Part shown: piece after piece, positions 43,657 to 52,771 of the stretch | Numbering within the stretch: the first letter of the stretch is position 1 | Layout of the letters: every line of letters begins with the position of its first letter | Assembly: GCF_001908275.1 (NCBI RefSeq) | Contig: NZ_CP018620.1 | Location: forward strand, 4,092,001 to 4,156,000 | Origin: Paenibacillus xylanexedens | Lineage (GTDB): Bacteria; Bacillota; Bacilli; Paenibacillales; Paenibacillaceae | Length of the DNA: 64,000 nt | Direction of reading: 5' to 3' | Translations under genes and position numbers: made by a program | Notes under the pieces: model-generated | Database searches by the model: none | The model's input: only the letters and a program-made list of their open reading frames with translations | Told to the model about the DNA's origin: nothing

Positions 43657-45981
43657 TTATTTTAACCCAGACTTCGTGTTGGTATGCTCTTCAGCATTCA
43701 GGGAAGCAATCAGCTTCTCACCTTCAACATCCAGGTTTGGCAGAATGCGATCCAGCCATTTTGGAAGTGCCCAAGCTTTGTCTCCGAAAATAGCCATGAT
43801 GGCAGGGACCAAGCCCATTCGGATAATGAAAGCATCAATCAGAATGCCTACCGCCAAGGTGAAACCAATCTGCTTGATCATGACATCGTCAGTGAATATA
43901 AATCCTGCAAATACAGAGACCATAATCACTGCTGCGGCAACAACCACGCGACTTACCTGATTGTACCCATGAACGACGGATTCGGTCCCGCGATGACCAT
44001 GCACATAGGATTCCCGCATGGAGCTAACCAGGAAGACTTGATAGTCCATCGCGAGGCCATACAGGATACCTGTCACGATGATCGGCATAAAGCTCAGCAG
44101 CGGGCCGCCGGTATCGAAACCAAAGAGCGAATGCAGCCAGCCCCATTGGAATACAGCAGTTGTGATCCCGAATGTAGCCAGGATACTAAGCAGGAAACCG
44201 ATGGTGGCTTTAATTGGAACGATAATCGAACGGAATACGAGTAACAGGATGATCAGCGAGAGCAGGATGATGATGCCTACATAAATAGGGAACACCTCCG
44301 CCAGTTTGGCTGACATATCGATGTTAACAGCTGTGAGTCCAGTAACTCCGAGTTTCACATCATAGGTCTGTGCGATGCTGGAATCAGCCGCGCGTAGATC
44401 AGTGACCAGTGTTTTAGTGAGATTATCGTTAGGACCCGTTTTTGGAATGAGACTGAAAATAGCTAAATCTTCTGTCATACCAAGCGGTGTGACTTGTGCA
44501 ACGTTATTCTGACCTTGGAGTTCCATCACCAGACCACCCATGAGTTCCGGTGTAACTTTTGAGGAAGACTGATTAGGCTCTGCGACCAGAATAAGTGGTC
44601 CGTTAAACCCTTCCCCGAAGCCTTCGGAGATGGCATCATAGCTTTGTCTTGCTGTTGTATCCAGATTCGCTGAGGAAGCGCCAGGGATACCCATTTCCAT
44701 TTTGGTAATCGGCGTCGCGGCAAAACCAAGAATGACGATGATGGCGATAATGGTAGCCCAACGATTTTTGATAACGAATTTCACCCATCTGTCCGCGACT
44801 CCGCGGCTAGTGGCTTTAGGATGTTTCGCGCTTTTCTCACGAGCTTTGGCGGAACAGATGCGTTCTCCTACCAATCCGAGTAAAGCAGGCAACAGGGTTA
44901 AAGCAACAAATACGTTGATGAGTACGGTGGCAGCTGCGACCAAAGCCATCGTAGACAAGAATGTGAGACCGATGACAAGCATACCGCACAGTGCAATAAT
45001 GACGGTTAATCCGGCAAAAAATACCGCGCTGCCCGATGTACCAATGGCTCTGGCAGTGGCTTCTTTTGCGCTCAAGCCTTGATCAATGATCATTCGACGC
45101 TGGCGATTAACAATGAAGAGAGCATAATCGATTCCAACAGCCAATCCAACCATGAGAGCCAGGACGGAAGTAACACTAGGCATTTCGATGAATTTGGAGA
45201 TGGAGAACGCACCACCAACTCCAATGGCAACTCCGAGGAGTGCGGTGATCAGAGGCAGACCTGCTGCAACAACGGAGCCAAGGGTGATCAGCAATACAAT
45301 GACAGCAATCACCAATCCGACAATCTCAGCCGAGCCAACCCCAATCGATACCGTTTTGAGCGTTTCGCCCGGCAAGACCGTAATGTTGGTTCCTTGCTCT
45401 ACTGCCATAACAGATTGAATAACGGAATCAAATACATCCTGTGTTATGGCAGACTGCTCGATTGTAAATTGGAACTGGAACAGTGCAATACTACCGTCCG
45501 AAGAGATCAGCATACCAGGTACAGGAACACCATCGACCATCAAAGGTCCATAGGGAGGAGGCGTGGTTGTTGCGGATTGTCCCGTATCGGTAGCCTGAGC
45601 ATTCTGAGCCATTTCCGCCGAAGCACCCGAATTACCCGCTTCAGCTGCATAGTCCGCAGGATTAATGACTTTGTCTAATCCGTAAACTTCGTTAACACCT
45701 TTCATCATGGCAGCCAAACGTTCAGGCGTATCCAAACGCTCGTTGTCGGGTGCCTTGAAGACAACACTTCCTTGACCGCCGGAGGCGGCTGGCAGTTCTT
45801 TTGCCAATTGATCCAGTACCTTCTGTGACTCTGTGCCTTCAATCTTCATTTCAGAACTGATGTGAATACCATTGATGCTGATCATGGAGATGACAATTCC
45901 CAGAATTAAAACCCAGCCAATGATGAAGGTTGCAGGTTTGCTAAAAGCGGTTTTCCCCACTCTGTATAATAATGTAGACAT
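43657..45981 (-). CDS. MMPL family RND exporter
   Basis: A 774-residue membrane transporter with twelve predicted membrane segments in two repeats, each with a large outer loop (about residues 35-185 and 420-555). VGLAVGIDYALFIVNRQRRM and GLAMDYQVFLVSSMRESYV, each with an intramembrane Asp-Tyr pair used for proton coupling, identify the MMPL/YdfJ family. It exports lipids or drugs; the substrate is unknown. It is cotranscribed with an upstream TetR gene, 19 bases away, which probably represses it. Confidence 0.93.
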   Translation of the reverse strand: MSTLLYRVGKTAFSKPATFIIGWVLILGIVISMISINGIHISSEMKIEGTESQKVLDQLAKELPAASGGQGSVVFKAPDNERLDTPERLAAMMKGVNEVYGLDKVINPADYAAEAGNSGASAEMAQNAQATDTGQSATTTPPPYGPLMVDGVPVPGMLISSDGSIALFQFQFTIEQSAITQDVFDSVIQSVMAVEQGTNITVLPGETLKTVSIGVGSAEIVGLVIAVIVLLITLGSVVAAGLPLITALLGVAIGVGGAFSISKFIEMPSVTSVLALMVGLAVGIDYALFIVNRQRRMIIDQGLSAKEATARAIGTSGSAVFFAGLTVIIALCGMLVIGLTFLSTMALVAAATVLINVFVALTLLPALLGLVGERICSAKAREKSAKHPKATSRGVADRWVKFVIKNRWATIIAIIVILGFAATPITKMEMGIPGASSANLDTTARQSYDAISEGFGEGFNGPLILVAEPNQSSSKVTPELMGGLVMELQGQNNVAQVTPLGMTEDLAIFSLIPKTGPNDNLTKTLVTDLRAADSSIAQTYDVKLGVTGLTAVNIDMSAKLAEVFPIYVGIIILLSLIILLLVFRSIIVPIKATIGFLLSILATFGITTAVFQWGWLHSLFGFDTGGPLLSFMPIIVTGILYGLAMDYQVFLVSSMRESYVHGHRGTESVVHGYNQVSRVVVAAAVIMVSVFAGFIFTDDVMIKQIGFTLAVGILIDAFIIRMGLVPAIMAIFGDKAWALPKWLDRILPNLDVEGEKLIASLNAEEHTNTKSGLK

Positions 45982-46000
45982 GTCTCTAATTTACACTCCT

Positions 46001-46648
46001 CTATGATGAATGTGGATGGTTGGCATGTTCGAATCCTGCCCGCAAATGATTAAATGTGGTTTCCAAAAATTGATCAAAGGTGATAGCACCGGGCTTGGTA
46101 TCTTCAGTCATGATTTGTCCGGGCAGCAACACATTGAGTCTTCCATCAATTAATGGCAGTATCGTTCCATATAGTGCGTTAATCAGAAGATAAGTATAGA
46201 TATCGTCATACTTCCCGTTGGATAAGTCTAATAAGGTATCTTGTGCCTGTGTCTGCATCCGGTGCATGGCTCCAAGATAATGCGGTTCTAACACGGGATA
46301 AGTCTGGGATAGTGAGAGCAGCTGATGAAGTCTTCCAATTAGTTCTGTTGTAAGTTGCATCTTGATCAGGTTATACAGTACGTCAAGCAAGGAGACGTTG
46401 TCGGGCAGTTCGGTAAGTAACTCTTCGAGTTCCGTTGTATTCTGAACGGATATCGCACCTCTTGCTACGGCTTCCTCTTTACATGTGAAGTAGTTTGCAA
46501 ATGTTCTACGTGAACAACCCACCTGATGCACGATATCTTCGACCGTAAAGCCATCAAGCCCATGTTCAAGGGTAAGTTCAAATGCAGCACCAGCAAGTGC
46601 TTTTTCAGTGGCTTCTTTCTTCAAATGTCGCAAGTTTCGTTTAATCAT
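46001..46648 (-). CDS. TetR family regulator of the MMPL exporter
   Basis: A 215-residue TetR protein. The helix-turn-helix is ALAGAAFELTLEHGLDGFTVEDIVHQVGCSRRTFANYFTCKEEAVARG (about residues 17-60). The C-terminal ligand domain is not of a recognised subgroup. GGAG is four bases before the ATG. It is first gene of an operon with the MMPL exporter, and two 12-bp direct repeats lie over the likely promoter. Autorepression and efflux control are inferred from this context. Confidence 0.9.
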   Translation of the reverse strand: MIKRNLRHLKKEATEKALAGAAFELTLEHGLDGFTVEDIVHQVGCSRRTFANYFTCKEEAVARGAISVQNTTELEELLTELPDNVSLLDVLYNLIKMQLTTELIGRLHQLLSLSQTYPVLEPHYLGAMHRMQTQAQDTLLDLSNGKYDDIYTYLLINALYGTILPLIDGRLNVLLPGQIMTEDTKPGAITFDQFLETTFNHLRAGFEHANHPHSS

Positions 46649-46744
46649 TATTCTCCGCTTATGCGTTCACCTCCAACACCAATGACTATGGTTTAATTCT
46701 CTTTAAGAAGAGCACACTTACTGAACATGCACTTTGTGAGGTTT

Positions 46745-46791
46745 ATCATAACAAACAAGTTGCTCATTGTGCAAATTTACTCATTGTGCAA
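46745..46791 (-). promoter_or_regulatory. TetR-MMPL promoter with two direct repeats
   Basis: CTCATTGTGCAA occurs at 46763-46774 and again at 46780-46791, a 17-base period. On the minus strand TTGCAC (within the first copy) and TATGAT (46745-46750) with 18 bases between form a plausible promoter, so a bound repressor would cover the -35. Confidence 0.6.
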
Positions 46792-46885
46792 TTATTTTAT
46801 ATGGCGGCTATACTACGAATCAATGCTTCAACTCCTGAGGAATGAATGTTAAAATCAATAGAAAAACTTGGGGCGATAACGAGAT

Positions 46886-47779
46886 ATGAGTAGTCGTAAA
46901 CAAAGTTTATTGGAAACAGCACTTGCACTATTTTTAGAGCATAGCTATGCAAATACAACAATCCAGATGATCCTGGATCAATCGGGTGTATCCAAAGGCA
47001 CATTCTACAAATTTTTCAGTTCCAAAGAAGACTGTTTATATTCGATTATTGATCAGCGTATGCAAGAGGATGTTTTCATTCGCAAAGAGCTTGAACAAAA
47101 TCACTATACATCGGATTATGACCTGCTCGTAGATCAGATTGCGATTCCTATGTCTGTACCTAATAAAGAGCGAGTATGGGAATTATATTGGACGGGTTTT
47201 TATTCCGGGGAGATCAACTCAGCCAAACTGGCCACAGTTCACCTGAAATGGCTGTCCGCACGCTTGATTCAGGTGTACGGGAACGACATTAGCTTATATG
47301 CCAACGAAGGGGCAATATTGTGTTACGGCATGTTACATCAGATTGCCAACACATCAAGAAGTCTAAATACGCAAAAACCGGTATGGAGCGAAGTGGTTCC
47401 AAAAGTACTAACGTACATTGAAGTGATCCTAAGAACAATGCACCAGAGAAATGAACATATTTTCGACTTTCAGTCTCTCTATTTCCTGAATGCCGATGAG
47501 CGTAACCATGATATGGGTCTGGACATCGATAATGTATTGATCGAATTTGATGAGTTCAACAACCGTGTTCAAAAATCCAAGGAATCTGCATCATTAAAGC
47601 AACTTTCGAAGGGGCTTTTAGCGCTACTACAGGATCAAGAGGATTTAAATATTCCTGTAATCGAAGTGGTGCTTCAGGCGTTTCACAAAGAGTACAAATC
47701 CAGTGCATTTCAATCTGAAGCCAATAGAATGACCGAAGCCTGTTGGTGGTACTTGGAACTGGTGAAGCAACGGAATTAA
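46886..47779 (+). CDS. TetR family transcriptional regulator
   Basis: A 297-residue TetR protein, longer than the usual 190-220. The helix-turn-helix is ALALFLEHSYANTTIQMILDQSGVSKGTFYKFFSSKEDCLYSI (about residues 12-54). The extended C-terminal part ends in FQSEANRMTEACWWYLELVKQ and is not recognised. The ribosome site is weak. It precedes a cytochrome P450 gene by 216 bases and a terminator, so it may control that gene from a distance or another target. Confidence 0.88.
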   Translation: MSSRKQSLLETALALFLEHSYANTTIQMILDQSGVSKGTFYKFFSSKEDCLYSIIDQRMQEDVFIRKELEQNHYTSDYDLLVDQIAIPMSVPNKERVWELYWTGFYSGEINSAKLATVHLKWLSARLIQVYGNDISLYANEGAILCYGMLHQIANTSRSLNTQKPVWSEVVPKVLTYIEVILRTMHQRNEHIFDFQSLYFLNADERNHDMGLDIDNVLIEFDEFNNRVQKSKESASLKQLSKGLLALLQDQEDLNIPVIEVVLQAFHKEYKSSAFQSEANRMTEACWWYLELVKQRN

Positions 47780-47785
47780 TATGGG

Positions 47786-47812
47786 GGTTGGCTCAAAGCC
47801 AACCTCTTTTTT
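47786..47812 (+). terminator. Terminator after the TetR gene
   Basis: GGTTGGC pairs with GCCAACC around TCAAA, followed by CTTTTTTT. Confidence 0.9.
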
Positions 47813-47995
47813 TGCTTTTTTATGCCCCTATTTTTTATTAATATACTATTAGTATAATAATAAAATGTTGTTATAACAGTTGTTTCATGTTGTTTAAACT
47901 ATGATATTTGAAATTAAATATACGAGTAGTATATAATCGAAATGAACATATATTTCCATAGATTTGAATAACTTCACTTCGAAAGGAAGATTTAT

Positions 47996-49255
47996 ATGAA
48001 TAACTCGAATAACCAGACATCAGAAAAAGTAGAATTTAATTTGTTTAGCGAAGAAAATAGTAAGGATCCATTTGCCATGTTTGCACAGATGCGTTCCAAA
48101 GGCTCCGTTGTTCCTATTCCTAATCCGATGGGTGGAGCAGGGCAAACCTGGATTGTAACTCGGATGGACGTTGCTATGGAAGTGTTGAAAGATCACTCTC
48201 GATTTACGGTAGATATGAACTCTATTGATAGTGGCAATGATATTCGAAAGAATCTATCAGGCGAGCTTGGTTCATCGGAACCCCAGACTTTTTTTACCGG
48301 AAAATCGATGCTCTTTGTTGATGAACCGGATCACCGTAGACTGCGTAGCCTGGTTTCCAAAGCGTTCACTCCAAGATATATGGAAAGCCTGCGTCCACGC
48401 GTTCAGGAAATTGCGGATGAGTTGATTGACCAATTTGAAGGCAAAGGAGAGATGGATCTTGTAAAAGACTATGCCTATCCTTTCCCAATCAACGTTATTT
48501 CCGAGATGTTGGGTATACCTCAGGAAGACCGACCTCAGATCCATGTATGGTCTGAAGCCATTGCCAAAGGTCTTGGTTTTGGTAAACAGGACCCTGCCGT
48601 AGCGCAGCACTTGCGATCATTCGCAGAGTACACCTCACAGCTTGTGGCGAACAAACGATTAGAACCTTCAGATGACCTCATCAGTCAATTGATTGCGATT
48701 GAGGAGGAGGGTGATCGACTGAATGAAGATGAATTAATATCCATGATCACGTTATTGATATTTGCTGGACATGAGACAACTTCCAATCTGATTGCAACCG
48801 GCTCTTATCTTCTTCTGACCCATCCCGAACAACTGGAACAACTGAAACAAGATCTGAATCTGGTTCCTTCTGCGGTGGAGGAGTTGCTACGATATAACGG
48901 ACCCGCCACTTCTTCAGGTCCTCGTTATGCAACACAGGACACGGAGTTGGATGGACAATTGATTCAAAAGGGAGATGTTGTGATTCCCCTTCTGAAATCA
49001 GCGAATCGGGACGAGCATCAGTTCACTGACCCCGAAGATTTGGATATCGAACGCAAAATAAAACGGCATTTGGCCTTTGGACACGGCATCCATATGTGTC
49101 TTGGCGCTCCCCTTGCTCGTGTAGAAGGGGACGTGGCGTTTACCACGCTTTTACGTCGGCTACCGGATATTCAACTCAGTATTCCTCAGGAAGAGATTCA
49201 GTGGCATTCTGCTTTGTCATCACAGGGATTGGCAGCATTGCCTGTGAAATTTTAA
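47996..49255 (+). CDS. Cytochrome P450 (CYP107-like)
   Basis: A 419-residue soluble bacterial P450. The oxygen-activating I-helix motif AGHETT is at about residue 256, the EELLR core (ExxR) follows, and the haem-ligand loop is FGHGIHMCLG (about 361-370). It would hydroxylate an unknown substrate with electrons from ferredoxin or flavodoxin partners, none of which is encoded nearby. An AAAGGAAG site lies upstream of the ATG. The preceding TetR gene may regulate it. Similar solitary P450s in bacilli act on fatty acids or polyketides; that is only suggestive. Confidence 0.93.
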   Translation: MNNSNNQTSEKVEFNLFSEENSKDPFAMFAQMRSKGSVVPIPNPMGGAGQTWIVTRMDVAMEVLKDHSRFTVDMNSIDSGNDIRKNLSGELGSSEPQTFFTGKSMLFVDEPDHRRLRSLVSKAFTPRYMESLRPRVQEIADELIDQFEGKGEMDLVKDYAYPFPINVISEMLGIPQEDRPQIHVWSEAIAKGLGFGKQDPAVAQHLRSFAEYTSQLVANKRLEPSDDLISQLIAIEEEGDRLNEDELISMITLLIFAGHETTSNLIATGSYLLLTHPEQLEQLKQDLNLVPSAVEELLRYNGPATSSGPRYATQDTELDGQLIQKGDVVIPLLKSANRDEHQFTDPEDLDIERKIKRHLAFGHGIHMCLGAPLARVEGDVAFTTLLRRLPDIQLSIPQEEIQWHSALSSQGLAALPVKF

Positions 49256-49280
49256 TAGATAAACTTAGTACGACCCATTG

Positions 49281-49306
49281 GAGTATGACGAATTTTCGTC
49301 ATACTC
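49281..49306 (+). terminator. Terminator after the P450 gene
   Basis: GAGTATGACG pairs perfectly with CGTCATACTC around AATTTT, then TTTATTTG. Confidence 0.85.
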
Positions 49307-49420
49307 TTTATTTGTATAGATGATAGAATGGAATGAACAAGAAACATGTTACTGGATTGAACACTGCTTAATGTAAAAGATAAAGTGGGATACATAATTT
49401 TTGTGGTGGAGGTAAACCTT

Positions 49421-49652
49421 ATGAATAAAGATGAACAATTCATGCATAAAGCCATTGAGATTGCTCTGCAAGCTCGCAAAGAAGGAAACGAACCATTCGG
49501 CCCATAATCAATTAGCTGAAATTGCTGGTGGCAACATCATGATCTCGTGTGAAGAAGTATTTGACAAAAGTCCTCAAAAGCCTGAAGTAACAAGGGAATT
49601 ACTTAACACAGAAGGGTTAAAAGTATTCGAAGGATATCAATTTCAATCCTAG
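49421..49652 (+). pseudogene. Nucleoside deaminase gene with internal deletion
   Basis: A good ribosome site (GTGGAGG) precedes an ATG at 49421 that opens a typical cytidine/guanine deaminase N-terminus, KAIEIALQARKEGNEPFGP, stopped at 49505-49507. In another frame, from about 49504 to 49652, follows HNQLAEIAGGNIMISCEEVF and VTRELLNTEGLKVFEGYQF, the C-terminus of the same family. The central part with the zinc motifs HAE and PCxxC is missing. The gene has therefore lost roughly 80-100 codons, and the frame shifts at the junction. No enzyme can be made. Confidence 0.8.
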
Positions 49653-50193
49653 TCGTTATCCGGACAAAAAATTATTTTTTGATAATTGCTTGATTTTTTT
49701 TTCAACGTCTGATAGTGTAAGACCTGTGATTTTGGGAAGTTAATTTATCAATATGAATTAGAGCTTTCCAGCAGATAATTTTGACCACTTCACCAGGAAG
49801 TTAAGGCCATACGGACAGCCGGGTCAAACGCCGATTGGCAACTTACGTTGCTTTATTGATTGAGTTCAAAGCTCAAATTTTATAAGTTGGTTACTTTACA
49901 ACCAGTGCAATTGCACATCAACTTGTGAAACGGTCAATAAGAGTGGTAAAGGCGAATTATTTGCTATATAGACTCTGATCCAATATTGATATACATGAAG
50001 GAGCTTTCCGCCAAAGGAGTTCTTGTGAACTTTTTTGGTCATGGAGACTTCACGTCTTTTTTATGATGTATATCGATAAGCAAGTGTGATGATGCGCGAT
50101 TGCGAGCATTTTTCACCTTGCTTTTTTTGTTGTCTTGTTGTCATCGTATTAAACCAATTAAAAAAAATACATATTGGGATAGGAGAATGTAAA
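49653..50193 (+). other. Long structured leader before the polyamine operon
   Basis: About 540 bases have no gene. A possible promoter is TTGATT (49690-49695) with TAGTGT (49713-49718). Features include a perfect palindrome GTGCAATTGCAC (49905-49916), a TTGAG/CTCAA hairpin near 49860-49875, and three successive hairpins followed by T-runs: AGTTC/GAACT (50018-50036), GAGAC/GTCTT (50044-50062) and the stronger one at 50079-50128. The last ends 65 bases before the start codon. The layout resembles a transcription-attenuation leader. Confidence 0.5.
50079..50128 (+). terminator. Terminator/attenuator hairpin upstream of carboxynorspermidine synthase
   Basis: AGCAAG pairs with CTTGCT, with GTGA/TCAC and ATGC/GCAT continuing the stem, followed by seven T. 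It lies inside the leader of the operon, so it must be read through or alternatively folded for expression from an upstream promoter. Confidence 0.65.
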
Positions 50194-51432
50194 ATGGGAA
50201 AAGCACTAATCATCGGCGCCGGCGGCGTTGCTTCCGTGGCAGTACACAAATGCGTTCAAAACAGCGAAGTTTTTGAGGAAATCTGCATCGCGAGTCGTAC
50301 AAAATCAAAATGTGATGAACTCAAAGCCAAGCTGGACGGCGGAAAAACAAAAATTACAACAGCACAAGTTGATGCTGACAATGTTGACGAACTGATCGCT
50401 CTGATCAACGAAGTTAAACCGGATATCGTTATGAATCTTGCATTGCCGTATCAAGATCTGACAATCATGGATGCTTGTCTTGCAACTAAAACAAATTACA
50501 TGGACACAGCGAACTATGAGCCACATGATACAGCGAAGTTTGAATACAGCTGGCAATGGGATTACAAAGAGCGTTTTGAACAAGCGGGCATCACTGCATT
50601 GCTCGGTAGTGGATTTGACCCAGGTGTGACTGGCGTATTCTCCGCTTATGCCCTGAAGCACTACTTTGACGAAATTGAGTACATCGACATTTTGGACTGC
50701 AATGGCGGCGACCACGGCTATCCGTTCGCAACCAACTTCAACCCTGAGATCAACATTCGCGAAGTATCTGCGAACGGAAGATACTGGGAGAATGGTGAAT
50801 GGATCGAAACAAAACCGATGGAAATCAAACGTGTCTACGACTTCAAAGAAGTTGGCGAGAAAGACATGTACCTGCTGTACCATGAGGAATTGGAATCTTT
50901 GGCAAAAAACATGCCAGGTTTGAAACGTATCCGTTTCTTCATGACATTTGGTCAAAGCTACCTGACTCACTTGAAAGCTCTTGAAAATGTAGGCATGACT
51001 TCAATCGAGCCTATTGAATATGAAGGTAAACAAATTATTCCACTGCAATTCCTGAAAGCAGTACTGCCTGATCCAGCATCCCTTGGACCACGTACTGTAG
51101 GTAAAACAAACATCGGTTGTATTTTCAAAGGTAAAAAAGATGGTCAAGACAAAACATATTATGTTTACAATATCTGTGATCACCAAGAGTGTTACAAAGA
51201 AGTGGGTTCCCAAGCGATCTCGTACACAACAGGCGTTCCAGCTATGATCGGCGCAGCAATGGTTATGACAGGCAAATGGAACAAACCAGGCGTATACAAT
51301 GTAGAAGAGTTCAACCCGGATCCATTCATGGAAGAGTTGAACAAATGGGGCCTCCCATGGGTAGAAGACTTCAACCCGGTACTCGTTGATGAGCTGCCAG
51401 AAGAAGTTAAAGAATCGGAGCTTGTTCGCTAA
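50194..51432 (+). CDS. Carboxynorspermidine/carboxyspermidine synthase (saccharopine dehydrogenase family)
   Basis: This 412-residue enzyme condenses aspartate semialdehyde with a diamine and reduces the imine with NADPH, giving carboxyspermidine or carboxynorspermidine. The Rossmann motif is GAGGVASVAVHKC (about residues 7-19). SGFDPGVTGVFSAYALKHYFDEIEYIDILDCNGG is characteristic of the CASDH branch of saccharopine dehydrogenase-like proteins. ATG 50194 has AGGAG eight bases upstream. It ends one base before the decarboxylase start codon, forming a two-gene polyamine operon. This is the alternative, S-adenosylmethionine-independent route to triamines. Confidence 0.93.
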   Translation: MGKALIIGAGGVASVAVHKCVQNSEVFEEICIASRTKSKCDELKAKLDGGKTKITTAQVDADNVDELIALINEVKPDIVMNLALPYQDLTIMDACLATKTNYMDTANYEPHDTAKFEYSWQWDYKERFEQAGITALLGSGFDPGVTGVFSAYALKHYFDEIEYIDILDCNGGDHGYPFATNFNPEINIREVSANGRYWENGEWIETKPMEIKRVYDFKEVGEKDMYLLYHEELESLAKNMPGLKRIRFFMTFGQSYLTHLKALENVGMTSIEPIEYEGKQIIPLQFLKAVLPDPASLGPRTVGKTNIGCIFKGKKDGQDKTYYVYNICDHQECYKEVGSQAISYTTGVPAMIGAAMVMTGKWNKPGVYNVEEFNPDPFMEELNKWGLPWVEDFNPVLVDELPEEVKESELVR

Positions 51433-51433
51433 A

Positions 51434-52561
51434 ATGCGGTTCGAGCAATTACCGACACCATGTTTTGTTGTTGACGAGGCGCTTATCGAGAAAAACCTGA
51501 AAATCCTGAACGGTGTTATGCAGCGTACAGGTGCCAAAATCGTGCTGGCTCAAAAAGCATTCTCCATGACTGCGATGTATCCGCTGATTGGAGAATACCT
51601 GAGCGGTGCAACGGCGAGCGGTTTGTATGAAGCGCGTCTGGGCCATGAGGAAATGGGCAAAGAGAATCATGTCTTTGCTCCGGCATACCGCGCAGAAGAG
51701 ATCGACGAGATTATCTCCATCTGCGATCATATTATTTTCAATTCATTTTCACAGCTTGCAAAATTCAAGGATAAGGCGCTTCAGGCTGGCCGTAAGGTCG
51801 GCTTGCGCGTCAACCCTGAATGCTCTACCCAAGAAGGACATGAGATCTACGATCCGTGTTCTCCGGGTTCGCGTTTTGGCGCGAAACTGGAGGATTTCGA
51901 TGCAGAGATGTTGGAAGGTGTCTCCGGACTGCACTTCCACACACTGTGTCAGCAAAACTCCGACGATCTGGAGACTACGCTGAATGCAGTTGTCGAGAAG
52001 TTCGGAAAATGGTTGCCGCAAATGGAATGGATCAACTTCGGTGGTGGACACCATATCACACGTGAAGATTATGATATTCCAAGACTGGAAGCATGCATCA
52101 AGCGTATGCAGAACGACTATGGTCTGGAAGTATATCTGGAGCCGGGAGAAGCTGTTGCGCTGAATGCGGGTTATCTGGTGACTTCTGTGCTGGACTTCCA
52201 TAAGAACGGTATGGACATTGCCATTCTGGATACTTCAGCTACATGCCATATGCCGGATGTGCTGGAAATGCCATATCGCCCGCCGCTGATCGGTTCGGGA
52301 GAAGTGGGCGAGAAGGCTCATCTGTATCGCCTAGGTGGACAAACCTGTCTATCCGGTGACGTGATTGGGGATTATTCATTCGATCAGCCTTTGCAAGAAG
52401 GCGACCGTCTGGTATTCGAGGACATGGCGATTTACTCCATGGTGAAAACCAATACGTTTAATGGCATGCCGCTTCCAGCGATTGCAGTCAAAAGAAAAGA
52501 CGGCGATTGCGAAGTTGTTCGCGAATTCGGATATCAGGATTTCAAAATGAGGCTGGCATAA
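51434..52561 (+). CDS. nspC: Carboxynorspermidine/carboxyspermidine decarboxylase
   Basis: A 375-residue PLP-dependent alanine-racemase-fold decarboxylase. Lys in VLAQKAFSM (about residue 38) holds the cofactor, GLHFHTLCQQ and NFGGGHHITREDYD bind its phosphate, and LEPGEAVALNAGYL and DTSATCHMPDVLE carry further active-site residues. It removes CO2 from the synthase product to give spermidine or norspermidine. The start lies one base past the upstream stop, so translation is coupled. A strong terminator follows. Confidence 0.95.
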   Translation: MRFEQLPTPCFVVDEALIEKNLKILNGVMQRTGAKIVLAQKAFSMTAMYPLIGEYLSGATASGLYEARLGHEEMGKENHVFAPAYRAEEIDEIISICDHIIFNSFSQLAKFKDKALQAGRKVGLRVNPECSTQEGHEIYDPCSPGSRFGAKLEDFDAEMLEGVSGLHFHTLCQQNSDDLETTLNAVVEKFGKWLPQMEWINFGGGHHITREDYDIPRLEACIKRMQNDYGLEVYLEPGEAVALNAGYLVTSVLDFHKNGMDIAILDTSATCHMPDVLEMPYRPPLIGSGEVGEKAHLYRLGGQTCLSGDVIGDYSFDQPLQEGDRLVFEDMAIYSMVKTNTFNGMPLPAIAVKRKDGDCEVVREFGYQDFKMRLA

Positions 52562-52610
52562 TTACTTCATTATATAGTAAGTATTAATATAGAATTGAAA
52601 ATAAATACAA

Positions 52611-52642
52611 AAAAGGGAACCTGGAGACAGGTTCCCTTTTTA
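52611..52642 (+). terminator. Terminator of the polyamine operon
   Basis: AAAAGGGAACC pairs with GGTTCCCTTTT around TGGAGACA. Confidence 0.93.
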
Positions 52643-52702
52643 ACGTTAACTGAAGTTTAACGATTAGATTTAATGATGTTTATTAGCTGAGTTAGATGAT
52701 GT

Positions 52703-52771
52703 CTAACCGTATTCCTGTGATTCGGTTTCGAGTTCAGTTTCGAATTCAGTTTCGACTTTTCAGTTTTCGGG
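52703..52771 (-). repeat. In-frame 12-base tandem repeats behind the SDR stop codon
   Basis: Units GTTTCGAGTTCA, GTTTCGAATTCA and a longer variant lie at 52725-52762. Read on the minus strand in the SDR frame, they continue past its TAA stop as PEN, a TGA, then KVETEFETELETESQEYG and a TAG at 52703-52705. This looks like a former acidic C-terminal tail cut off by two stop codons, or a readthrough extension. Confidence 0.6.

Noticed and set aside
43604..45678. Long plus-strand frames opposite the MMPL exporter
   Set aside because: They lie antisense to a complete, well-recognised gene and have no family features or good ribosome sites.
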